From NCBI GenBank assembly GCA_028276305.1, contig JAPYWO010000021.1, forward strand, positions 1 through 9,930: DNA of 9,930 nt. The letters run 5' to 3'. This stretch comes from Candidatus Thermokryptus sp. (GTDB lineage Bacteria; Bacteroidota; Ignavibacteria; Kryptoniales; Kryptoniaceae). The notes beneath the pieces are model-generated. The model was not told the DNA's origin and did no database searches. It saw nothing but the letters and a program-made list of their open reading frames with translations. Shown here piece by piece: positions 1 through 7,533 of this stretch (position 1 is its first letter; every line of letters begins with the position of its first letter). The translations under genes were made by a program, and so were the position numbers.

Positions 1-2691
1 TATTGATTTTATTCTGTCGTATTTTGTATCAAAGTTATCAAGTGGCAATTTATAAATTATTGATTCTGCAACGATTGAAGCTACATCATATGGAGTTTCG
101 GTATAGAGTGGCAAAAGACCAAGCATTCTTAGCTTAGCGTTGGTAAATTCCTCGTCGGTTATACCTTCGGAAATTAATTTCTGTATTTCTTTGAAAATTC
201 CTTCAATAACCTTTGTGACATTTTGAGGGGCTGTCTTAATGTTGAATTTCCAGTATCCTATGCGGTCTCTTGTGTACCAAAGTTGGCTTCTAATTCCATA
301 TATCAAGCCCTGTTTATCTCTGAGTTCAACCCCTATTCTTGAGGTCAGTGCGCTTTGGGCTAAGATGTAATTGAGAATGTTTGCTGTTTCTATTTCTTCA
401 AATTTTATATCATTGTAGGGTGAAAAACCTATATTTATTGTGCATTCGGTATACTCGCTATCTGGGAATGCTTTTATTTCTCTATCGTTTAATGGCTGTA
501 CCTTTGAAACGCCTTTTGAAGTAGATAATTTTTCCTTGGATTTCCAGGAGCTGAAATAATACTTAACAAGATTAAAAAGCTCGTCATGTTTCAAAGAGCC
601 AACGACGATAATCGTAGTTTGTTGTGGGTTTATGTATTTCTTGTATGCTTTGATGACATCATCGGTGGTGATTTTATTGATGCTTTCAGTTGTGATTTTG
701 TTTTTGGAGTATTCGTGGTTTTTGAAGATGTTATCAAACATGTAGTAGAAGGCGATAACTTTAGTACTTTTGAATCTACGGCTTGCAAGGGCGCGATGTT
801 TATCCCTTATAAGTTTTATCTCGGTGGTATCTAAGCGGGGATTGGTAAGTATATCTACCAAAGTTTTTAACATTTCATTAGAATTTTCGGTCAGGGAATA
901 TCCCTCAAAAGTGAATCCCCTGTAATTACCTCTTATTGATATTGAAATTGGGTAGAATGAAAGTTTGTCTACATATTCATCATAAGTTAGGTTCGCAGGT
1001 CCTCTATTTAGCACATCTGCTAGGACATTTGAGAGCCCGTTTTTCCCTTCATAAATTTCCTCAGTTATGATTCCAGTGTTAATTATCCCATAGACAAGAA
1101 TTGTGGGAACGAGTTTATTTTCAATGGTATATAATGTTATACCATTTTCTAATTTATGTTTTTTGATGAGAGGAGTTATTGGTTTTGGTCGTGGGATATT
1201 TAAAAGTTCTTTATAGGGTTCTATCAATTCGTTCTCCTTGAGATAGAATCTACTAAAATCGTCGTTTTCAAATAATTTGACCGGTTCTGTTTTTTCTTCG
1301 CTTTCTTCTTCATCCTCGCTTATAGTGACATTTTTTTTCTCCTTTGGAATTCTCCAGGATAAAGTTGAGGTTTCGGGTATAAGGAAGTTATTAGCTACTT
1401 TTTTGATGTCATCAGCAGAAACATTGAGCACTTTGTTATAGAAAACATCATAGTAATCCCAGCCATAGTAGCATTCCCAGGTGCTTATACGCATTCCGAT
1501 ATCGGCGTTTTTGATGTATTCCGTGGTTTGGGTGAATTTGAATCTATTTTTCACTTTTTGAAGTTCTTTTTCGCTGGGACCTTCTTTTTTTAGTTTCTCT
1601 ATCTCATCCCAAATTATTTGCTCTACCCTATCAGTAGAGCTGTCGGGATTTAGAACGACATTTATATAGAATAGCCCAGCATATTTCATCATTGACAATC
1701 CGCCTCCAACTGATAAAGCAAGTTTTTCATCTTCAACGAGTCGTTTATAAAGCCGTGACCCTCTGCTTTTTTCACAAAGTATCTTCCCCAATAGGTAAAG
1801 GGCGGGTCCATCATCGTCCCTGAAGGATGGAGTTTTGAAGACAATAGATAAAGTTGGGGATTGGATATCTGAATGGACAAGGGTAAATGATTTTTTTACT
1901 TTTTGTTCGGGTTCATAAAATTCAGGTTCTGGTAGTTGTGGACCTGGTGGGATTTTCCCGTAATATTTTTCCGCTAGTTTTATGATTTCATCCGTTTCAA
2001 AGTCGCCGACAAGGACTAGGATTGAATTGTTTGGCGTGTAATAGGTCTTATAGAAATTGAATGCATCTTTATAGGTCATCTTTTTTAGGTCGTTTTGCCA
2101 GCCGATAGTTGGATTTCTATAGGGGTGTAGAGTAAATACAAGGGCGTTTAAGTTTTCGTAGAAGATGCCGTTTGGGTTACTTTCTGTTCTTGTTCTTCTT
2201 TCTTGAAGGATGACTTCAATTTCCCGTGTAAATTCAGTTGAGTCAAATGTTGAGTTTTGCATTCTATCCGATTCAATATCAAAAGCGATTTCAATTTTAT
2301 CTTTCGGAAGGTAGATATAGTATGAGGTCATATCGGCGGTAGTGAAAGCGTTGAACACCCCGGAATTTTGGGAGATTATTTTTGATATTTCTCCTTTACT
2401 ATATTTTTTTGTTCCTTTGAACATCATGTGTTCTACTACATGGCTTATTCCGGTCAATCCGGGCGGTTCATTCACTGATCCGACTTTATATGTAAGTTGG
2501 TGATAGATGTATGGCACATTATGTCTTTCCATTGTTAGAACGGTCATTCCGTTGGAGAGTGTATGGCGATAGACCTTGCCTTCTTCGTATTTTTTATTTC
2601 CAGCGTTTTGGGGTAAGTTGTCACTTATTACTATGGATTTTGAGATTATAATGAATGTGAGGATGAGGAATATTTTGATAATTTTTTTCAT
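1..2691 (-). CDS. M16 family (pitrilysin/insulinase-type) zinc metallopeptidase, two-half form, C-terminus cut by window edge
   Basis: The frame is open without a stop from an ATG at 2691 to base 1 (897 codons), so the gene continues beyond the window. A Lys-rich then hydrophobic N-terminus (residues 1-18) indicates export, probably to the periplasm. Residues about 45-250 form the catalytic M16 half. The inverted zinc motif HVVEH gives ligands H84 and H88 and general base E87; E164, in an E-x6-E pattern with E157, is the likely third ligand, 76 residues after H88, as in pitrilysin. NAFTTADMTSYY follows the motif, as is typical of the family. An acidic linker (about 458-477) joins a second half starting near residue 515, where the zinc motif is replaced by N555, A558 and D559. 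R791 and Y798 have the same 7-residue spacing as the substrate-binding Arg/Tyr pair of insulin-degrading enzyme. Two-half M16 proteins are usually 900-950 residues, so only a few dozen appear to be missing. No Shine-Dalgarno is seen before the ATG; the leader is A-rich. Family assignment is firm; the substrate is unknown. Confidence 0.95.
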   Translation of the reverse strand, partial: MKKIIKIFLILTFIIISKSIVISDNLPQNAGNKKYEEGKVYRHTLSNGMTVLTMERHNVPYIYHQLTYKVGSVNEPPGLTGISHVVEHMMFKGTKKYSKGEISKIISQNSGVFNAFTTADMTSYYIYLPKDKIEIAFDIESDRMQNSTFDSTEFTREIEVILQERRTRTESNPNGIFYENLNALVFTLHPYRNPTIGWQNDLKKMTYKDAFNFYKTYYTPNNSILVLVGDFETDEIIKLAEKYYGKIPPGPQLPEPEFYEPEQKVKKSFTLVHSDIQSPTLSIVFKTPSFRDDDGPALYLLGKILCEKSRGSRLYKRLVEDEKLALSVGGGLSMMKYAGLFYINVVLNPDSSTDRVEQIIWDEIEKLKKEGPSEKELQKVKNRFKFTQTTEYIKNADIGMRISTWECYYGWDYYDVFYNKVLNVSADDIKKVANNFLIPETSTLSWRIPKEKKNVTISEDEEESEEKTEPVKLFENDDFSRFYLKENELIEPYKELLNIPRPKPITPLIKKHKLENGITLYTIENKLVPTILVYGIINTGIITEEIYEGKNGLSNVLADVLNRGPANLTYDEYVDKLSFYPISISIRGNYRGFTFEGYSLTENSNEMLKTLVDILTNPRLDTTEIKLIRDKHRALASRRFKSTKVIAFYYMFDNIFKNHEYSKNKITTESINKITTDDVIKAYKKYINPQQTTIIVVGSLKHDELFNLVKYYFSSWKSKEKLSTSKGVSKVQPLNDREIKAFPDSEYTECTINIGFSPYNDIKFEEIETANILNYILAQSALTSRIGVELRDKQGLIYGIRSQLWYTRDRIGYWKFNIKTAPQNVTKVIEGIFKEIQKLISEGITDEEFTNAKLRMLGLLPLYTETPYDVASIVAESIIYKLPLDNFDTKYDRIKSI

Positions 2692-2723
2692 TGTTAAGTT
2701 ATTTTTGTTTTAAAAGTTTAAAG

Positions 2724-2749
2724 ACAGGGGCGAAGTGAATCGCCCCTGT
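2724..2749 (-). terminator. GC-rich perfect hairpin after the propeller gene, likely terminator or attenuator
   Basis: A perfect 10-bp inverted repeat (ACAGGGGCGA / TCGCCCCTGT) with a 6-base loop begins 11 bases after the propeller gene's stop codon. On the minus strand it is followed by CTTTAAACTTTT, a broken and rather weak U-tract. The position right after a stop codon and the GC-rich stem in AT-rich surroundings fit an intrinsic terminator. The poor U-tract leaves open partial termination, or a stem that protects the upstream mRNA 3' end. The M16 start codon lies 32 bases beyond it. Confidence 0.6.
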
Positions 2750-2760
2750 AATAGATCACT

Positions 2761-4968
2761 TTATTTTATCAACAACATCTTTTTCATATCGTTGAATCCG
2801 TCTGCTTTCATGACACAGAAATAGACACCGCTTGGCAGATCAAAGGCATTAAATTCAACTTTGTATTTCCCCGGTTGTAATTCACCGTTAATTAATGTTT
2901 TAATTTCTTGACCTAGGGCGTTGTAGATTTTTATTGAGACCCTGCTTGTATAGGGGACTGAAAATTCAACCGTTGTAGATGGGTTGAATGGGTTTGGATA
3001 GTTTTGTGATAGTGTGAAGTTTTGTGGTAACTCATCATTTAATTTAACGAATGTCACTGGTGAATTTGTATAGACGAATGAATAAGCGCCACCAGTCCAG
3101 GCGTAATTTAATGTATCAATGGCGACTGCGTATAGGGTAGAAGATTGTATTACATTTGGATCGTAGAGGTTGGTCCAAGTTTGTCCTCCGTCTGTGGATT
3201 TCAGGATAAATCCAGTGCCTGAGGCATAGCCGATGCCGTTTTTGTTAAAGCTCACGGAGTATAGCCAGTTGGTGGTTGAATCAATATAGTTCCAGGTTTT
3301 TCCGGCATCTGTTGTTTTTAGGATAATTTTATATCCGACGGCGACAGCTGTTGTTTCGTTTATAAAAGCGAGGTCTCTTAGATCAACGCTTGAGAGAGAG
3401 CTTGGTACGCCGACAAATGTTGAGGATTGCCAGGTTGTGCCTCCGTCTGTGGTATATAATCCTTTTAACCCGGCTCCAACGATAGCACCTTTGTTCCTTG
3501 ATCCAAAGCTTATTGCTCTAAGGGCTTTGTTCACGATACCTGATGTCGTTGTCCATGTTCGTCCGCCGTCTGTGGTTTTGTAGATGACATCCAAATTAGT
3601 TTGAAGTTGTCCAACTGCGAAGCCGGTATTTTCATCAAAGAAGAAGACATCATAAAAATGACTTGTTGATGAAAGCGTATCTTTAATTAGAGAGGTCCAA
3701 GTATTACCGCCGTCGGTGGTTTTTGCGAGCAATCTATAACTATGGGCAGAAAATCCCACCAAGTCGTTTATGAAGTAGATATTGTTAGCATTTGGGGTGC
3801 TGTAGCCGTCGGTCGGGCAGATAAATCCAGCTTCCCATGTTTTACCTAAGTTTCTTGATGTTACTAAAATTCCATCATATCCAGCTCCGTAGATTTTGTT
3901 CCCTATCACTTGCATTGAATATATAGTTGCTCCAGGTACTTTAGTTTGTGTGGCGTTTCTTCCGAAGTCAGGTGTTCTTATTATAAGCCCGTCCGAACAG
4001 GCTACAATTATTGTATCGCCAATACCAGAGGCGTCGTAAAGAGTTGCTCCTATAGGGGCTCGTATCGGGTTCCAGGTCAGTCCGCCATCGTTTGTCACCA
4101 ATGCAACAGCGCCTTTTAGTCCACCACCTATAGCTATGCCGTTTTTAGAGTCCTTAAACCAAACAGCGTAAAGATTGTCATATGTTCTTTTATCCTCTGG
4201 GGGTACAATTTGAGTCCAAGATGCGCCTCCGTCGGTGCTTCGTATTATTATACTGGGTTGAAGGCCAGCGGCAAATGTTCCCCAACCAACTGCAACTGCC
4301 ACGCTTTCACTTACCATGAAAACGCTTCTGATGTCGGATCTTGTATATGGAAATTGGCTTAAGTCCGGTGCTGGAGCGTTTTTCCAGGTTATACCATCTT
4401 TTGTATACCAAATCGTACTTGCATCTTTTCCTACTACGATACCTTTGCCTGGAGCATAGAAGTACATGTTATAAAGCTGTTTTGATATTGTCGTGTCAAT
4501 TGTCCAAGTATTGCCCCCGTCTGTTGTTCTGAGTATCCAGCCCTGAGATGAAGTTGAAGCCATCATCCATCCGGTGGTTGTATCAGCGAAGTACAGAGCA
4601 TATATAGTTGCAGTTGAGTTCGGAATTTTTGTAACATTAATTGAATCCCATGTGGTACCGCCGTTTTTTGTTTTAAGCAAGGTTCTTGATGAGCCACCTA
4701 CAAATCCGATTTGTTCATTTAAGAAGTAGATACTGTAGAGGGTTCTTGTGACACCGCTATTAAGTCGTGTCCAGTTGAGCCCGCTATCTGTTGATTTCAA
4801 TATAATGCCGTTGTTTCCTACTACAAAGGCGATATTTTTGTTGACCATAAATGTCTTATAAAAGACGGTTCCTGGTGGATAAGTTGGCGATAGGGCTTCA
4901 CGCCAACCTTGGGAGTTTGCGAGAGCAACGATAACAATTAAAGCGAGAATGAACAGTTTTGCACGCAT
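2761..4968 (-). CDS. Secreted Asp-box (BNR/YCF48-like) beta-propeller protein with type IX secretion sorting domain
   Basis: The 735-residue protein begins with a signal peptide (about residues 1-19, MRAKLFILALIVIVALANSQ). Thirteen Asp-box-like motifs of the form (S/T)xDxGxTW follow between residues 59 and 598, about 40-50 residues apart, for example KSTDSGLNWT, RTTDGGNTWT and KTTDGGRTWT. The copies near 189, 332 and 370 are degenerate. This number exceeds one ordinary propeller and suggests two in tandem. Residues about 648-735 form a T9SS type A sorting domain: LPQNFTLSQNYPNPFNPST, then KIYNALGQEIKTL, LPSGVYF and a basic end KKMLLIK. The protein is therefore expected to cross the outer membrane and be surface-anchored or released. 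The start is fixed by the strong ribosome binding site AAGGAGGAAG just upstream. The gene follows the barrel gene by 22 bp with no terminator between. Asp-box propellers include sialidases and many non-enzymatic binding proteins; no catalytic set is recognised, so a binding or structural role is inferred. Confidence 0.93.
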   Translation of the reverse strand: MRAKLFILALIVIVALANSQGWREALSPTYPPGTVFYKTFMVNKNIAFVVGNNGIILKSTDSGLNWTRLNSGVTRTLYSIYFLNEQIGFVGGSSRTLLKTKNGGTTWDSINVTKIPNSTATIYALYFADTTTGWMMASTSSQGWILRTTDGGNTWTIDTTISKQLYNMYFYAPGKGIVVGKDASTIWYTKDGITWKNAPAPDLSQFPYTRSDIRSVFMVSESVAVAVGWGTFAAGLQPSIIIRSTDGGASWTQIVPPEDKRTYDNLYAVWFKDSKNGIAIGGGLKGAVALVTNDGGLTWNPIRAPIGATLYDASGIGDTIIVACSDGLIIRTPDFGRNATQTKVPGATIYSMQVIGNKIYGAGYDGILVTSRNLGKTWEAGFICPTDGYSTPNANNIYFINDLVGFSAHSYRLLAKTTDGGNTWTSLIKDTLSSTSHFYDVFFFDENTGFAVGQLQTNLDVIYKTTDGGRTWTTTSGIVNKALRAISFGSRNKGAIVGAGLKGLYTTDGGTTWQSSTFVGVPSSLSSVDLRDLAFINETTAVAVGYKIILKTTDAGKTWNYIDSTTNWLYSVSFNKNGIGYASGTGFILKSTDGGQTWTNLYDPNVIQSSTLYAVAIDTLNYAWTGGAYSFVYTNSPVTFVKLNDELPQNFTLSQNYPNPFNPSTTVEFSVPYTSRVSIKIYNALGQEIKTLINGELQPGKYKVEFNAFDLPSGVYFCVMKADGFNDMKKMLLIK
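3175..4794 (-). repeat. Array of 13 Asp-box-encoding repeats inside the propeller gene
   Basis: Short related DNA segments encoding T-D-G-G-x-T-W recur through the gene. On the plus strand they appear as variants of ccgccgtcggtggt or cctccgtctgtggt, for example near 3185, 3440, 3560, 3710, 4228 and 4515. They correspond to protein motifs starting near residues 59, 100, 148, 189, 244, 292, 332, 370, 417, 464, 506, 552 and 591. The sequence between motifs is diverged, so the array looks like old blade duplication kept by protein selection, not a recent tandem DNA repeat. Confidence 0.85.
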
Positions 4969-4970
4969 GG

Positions 4971-4980
4971 CTTCCTCCTT
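4971..4980 (-). promoter_or_regulatory. Strong Shine-Dalgarno for the propeller gene
   Basis: The minus strand reads AAGGAGGAAGCC directly before the ATG at 4968. The GGAGG core (4974-4978) lies 5 bases from the start codon. It fixes this start and is the only near-consensus ribosome binding site among the four start regions in the window, which suggests the propeller is translated independently and more strongly than its neighbours. Confidence 0.85.
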
Positions 4981-4990
4981 TTTTGTTTTT

Positions 4991-6427
4991 TTAGAATTTT
5001 AGTATAAGAATTAGTTTGAAGATATTTCTTTTAACGGAATTATTTTTTTGCTCTATTTTTGCATTTATTTTACCCAGAACGAGAATCAAGTCAGCAAATG
5101 GATCATAGGTTATGCCGAAACTAAGCGAAGAACAAGCGACATTATCTCCACCGAAAGTTATATCCTTTGTTGAGAATAAATAATTAAAGCCAGATCTTAG
5201 AGTTATTTTTTTGCTTTTAAATTCTCCTCCAAGTTTGATGATGTAGTTATCGCTTTTAATAAATTTAAATATGTTATCTATGTATTTCATTGAGTCAGCG
5301 GTAGAGTTTTTGTACAATATTTCAATCCCGACGGAAAAAAGTTCTGAAAGATTTGACCATATTCCTAACCCAGATTCAAAATTTTTGATTTTTTCCCTCC
5401 AAAGAAGCAAGTTTCTTGGAGAGTGTTTACTCCATATATCAAGATACTCGTATTTGAAAGCTAAGCCGATGGTTGATTTTTTGTTAAGTTTCAATCGGGA
5501 GAGTAGATTAATGTTTGATGCATTGAAATTTGCGTAGCCAAATTCATATTCTTCAAGTAGCCCGTATGGGATCAGAATATATTGACCGCTTCGTTTAATG
5601 TTAAATTTTATTCCGAGGTTTAGGTTATTTTGGGGTGAGTAGGTTGTTTGAATACCGATTTCATTATTTTTCTCTTTTAGTTTGAGATTCACAATATTGC
5701 TTGTTCTTTTTATGGCGTATGAATTTCCTCTATACAGGTATAATTCAGCGTCATAGAGGTTTTCACTTTTGGCCTCAATTTTTTCCTGCCAATTTGAAAT
5801 CGTAAGTTTAAAACCAATGTTTAAATTTTGTGTAATTGGAATTGCTAAACTAGGTGAAATGCTTATTTGGCGGTAAATATCCCTTGCATTTGTGTATATA
5901 TCTTTTAAGCCGTCAATGATTTTATAGTTAACATTTACTCCGGCGCAGGCATACTTAAAAACTTTAGAGCCGTAGTCAAAACCGAATGTTATAATTTGAT
6001 AGCGAAAGTTTCCCGTAGTTGTGTCGGTTACAAAAAAAGATTTGCCGTCATATGGAAATAACAGAAGTGAGCCGTATAATTTTTCTCTTATTTCATTTGT
6101 ATACGATGCCCAACCTTTAAAGGTACCACTTTTATCAAGCGTTTGTACACGGAAGAAACTGATTCCGTATAAATTCAATTGATAGGGGTCATATATGCGT
6201 TTATATTCTCCCTTTGATTTACTGAAATCGCTGTGCATCCAGATTTTGTTTATATTCTCATCGTAAATTATCCAGGCGGGGTTTTCACCGAAGTCGTATA
6301 GATTTAATTCGTTGTCAACATCTTCAACGGCGATATACATTCCTCCAATAGCGGTTAGGCGGTAGTATTGAGCGTAGATAAATTCGGCGAAAAGCGACAA
6401 AAGTATCAATATGAATGTTTTTATCAT
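4991..6427 (-). CDS. Outer-membrane beta-barrel protein of unknown function (DUF6850-like?)
   Basis: The 478-residue product has a signal peptide (MIKTFILILLSLFAEFIYA, probable cleavage after residue 19). The mature part consists of alternating amphipathic stretches typical of beta-strands, such as NLNIGFKLTISNWQ, KKSTIGLAFKYEYLDIW and KITLRSGFNYLFS. It ends in FKLILILKF with C-terminal Phe, matching the beta-signal recognised by the BAM machinery. The segment LNLYDFGENPAW (residues 41-52), near the mature N-terminus, looks like a family signature. The start ATG overlaps the stop of the lipoprotein gene in an ATGA arrangement (4 bp), with only a weak ribosome binding site, so it is probably translated by coupling. 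From memory, barrels named DUF6850 sit beside TonB receptors and DUF4876 lipoproteins in Bacteroidota, and this gene fits that slot; the assignment is inference. Barrel and location are well supported, function is not known. Confidence 0.85.
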   Translation of the reverse strand: MIKTFILILLSLFAEFIYAQYYRLTAIGGMYIAVEDVDNELNLYDFGENPAWIIYDENINKIWMHSDFSKSKGEYKRIYDPYQLNLYGISFFRVQTLDKSGTFKGWASYTNEIREKLYGSLLLFPYDGKSFFVTDTTTGNFRYQIITFGFDYGSKVFKYACAGVNVNYKIIDGLKDIYTNARDIYRQISISPSLAIPITQNLNIGFKLTISNWQEKIEAKSENLYDAELYLYRGNSYAIKRTSNIVNLKLKEKNNEIGIQTTYSPQNNLNLGIKFNIKRSGQYILIPYGLLEEYEFGYANFNASNINLLSRLKLNKKSTIGLAFKYEYLDIWSKHSPRNLLLWREKIKNFESGLGIWSNLSELFSVGIEILYKNSTADSMKYIDNIFKFIKSDNYIIKLGGEFKSKKITLRSGFNYLFSTKDITFGGDNVACSSLSFGITYDPFADLILVLGKINAKIEQKNNSVKRNIFKLILILKF

Positions 6428-7533
6428 TGTCTGCCTGGCGTTGGTTTATCAATTATTTCAAAGTCAATAGAAGAATCATTTGTATCAAATCCTGGGGATT
6501 TCCTTTGCATGGATTTTCCACTATATCTTGGGGGGCTTAGGACATATCCCCTATCAACTCTTGGATCAAGCGTTTTCTTATTTATAGGATGCGGGCTTGA
6601 TTGATATTCAACTCCGTCAATTATGGTGTTTATATCTATTCCGTCTTCCCATTTGATATCTTCGCCAGTTGCAATCACAACGATATCGCTTGTCAAAGCA
6701 AGAAGGAAATCAGAAGTTCTGTCGGGTCTTAGGTTAATAAGGTTAGGGACATTTGGGTTATCAACATCGTTTGGGGAGTATTGATTATAGAACTCCCAGT
6801 CAGCATTTGACAAGTCAATGCTTGTTGAGACGAATTTTCTATGGTCAATGGCTTTGGAGGCGATAACGACAAATTGTTTTGGGTAAATCGGATAATTTTT
6901 TTCACCTGGGTTTCCGGGAAATTTAAAGATATAGGTGATCCCATCTATGTCTCCGTCGTTACCTTCATCGGCGCCTGGTCCAAGTCCTTCATTATTACCG
7001 GATACTCTCATAACGATAATTCCATCAAGGTATTTAATGCTATCTGTTGGATTATAAAGTTCTATAAATTGGTCAAAGATGTAGAATATATCGTTTACTG
7101 GACCTGATGAATAAATTTCATTTATCACTATGCCAAAGCCGCTTGTGGGCGAGGCAATAATGGTATCAATGGTTTTTCCCATTGATTTAACTTCAATGTC
7201 TTTTTTTACGCCTATAAGTGAGATGTTTTTATCGGTGGGATGTATTCCGTGGACGGAGGCGTTGTAGATTGATTCTGGCAGGTTTGGAATCTCAACACAC
7301 CCGTCTTCATTGAGATAAACGATTTTCATTCCGTATTCGCTTGTAATTATAACTTTGCCATTTCTTATAGGAGTAAGTTGACCCAGTGAATCCCAAAGGC
7401 AGATCAGTTTAAGGTAGCCAGAGCCATCGTATTTAGTTGGCATTTCAATTTTTTCACAGCTATGAAAAAGCGCTAAAGAAATGGAAAACACGACTAATTT
7501 ATAAAATAACTCTCTCATTCTATTTAAAGTCAT
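6424..7533 (-). CDS. Predicted lipoprotein with lamin-tail-like domain (DUF4876-like), partner of the TonB receptor
   Basis: The 369-residue protein has a short N-terminal hydrophobic segment ending in LALFHSC, so Cys26 is a likely lipidation site. The lipobox is imperfect, with Phe at -3 and His at -2. Residues about 35-130 look like a small beta-rich domain. Residues about 133-365 carry lamin-tail-domain hallmarks: VINEIYSSG (136-144), FIELYNPTD (156-164) and the terminal SMQRKSPGFDTNDSSIDFE plus PTPG. An Asp/Gly-rich loop (about 184-198, ADEGNDGDIDG) could bind a metal ion. The ATG at 7533 overlaps the receptor's stop by 14 bp; a second ATG at 7518 (Met6) lies just after that stop, gives a tighter signal peptide and is a plausible alternative start. 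Neither has a clear Shine-Dalgarno. Lying between a receptor and a barrel gene, it is probably a surface or periplasmic accessory lipoprotein. The DUF4876 label is from memory and moderately sure; no enzymatic activity is evident. Confidence 0.85.
   Translation of the reverse strand: MTLNRMRELFYKLVVFSISLALFHSCEKIEMPTKYDGSGYLKLICLWDSLGQLTPIRNGKVIITSEYGMKIVYLNEDGCVEIPNLPESIYNASVHGIHPTDKNISLIGVKKDIEVKSMGKTIDTIIASPTSGFGIVINEIYSSGPVNDIFYIFDQFIELYNPTDSIKYLDGIIVMRVSGNNEGLGPGADEGNDGDIDGITYIFKFPGNPGEKNYPIYPKQFVVIASKAIDHRKFVSTSIDLSNADWEFYNQYSPNDVDNPNVPNLINLRPDRTSDFLLALTSDIVVIATGEDIKWEDGIDINTIIDGVEYQSSPHPINKKTLDPRVDRGYVLSPPRYSGKSMQRKSPGFDTNDSSIDFEIIDKPTPGRQ

Noticed and set aside
586..834. 82-codon plus-strand open frame with hydrophobic, Phe-rich translation
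   Set aside because: It is antisense to the well-supported second half of the M16 gene; the Phe and Val richness comes from complementing Lys/Asn/Asp codons.
2692..2760. Dedicated promoter for the M16 gene
   Set aside because: I looked for a Bacteroidota-type -7 box (TAnnTTTG) and a sigma70-like pair on the minus strand; only generic AT-rich sequence is present, so none is called.
3175..4794. CRISPR or recent tandem repeat array
   Set aside because: The recurring segments are in frame, encode Asp boxes, and vary in sequence and spacing, so they are protein repeats.
2761..4968. Sialidase or photosystem II assembly factor Ycf48 as a function
   Set aside because: Asp-box repeats are shared with both, but no sialidase FRIP motif or catalytic arrangement is recognised, and the T9SS tag argues against a photosystem role.
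4981..4990. T-rich run as a terminator
   Set aside because: It is T-rich only on the plus strand; on the transcribed minus strand it is an A-run in the leader of the propeller gene, with no stem beside it.
6841..7107. 88-codon plus-strand open frame
   Set aside because: It is antisense to the lamin-tail-like domain, which has recognisable motifs; no ribosome binding site or coding signature supports it.
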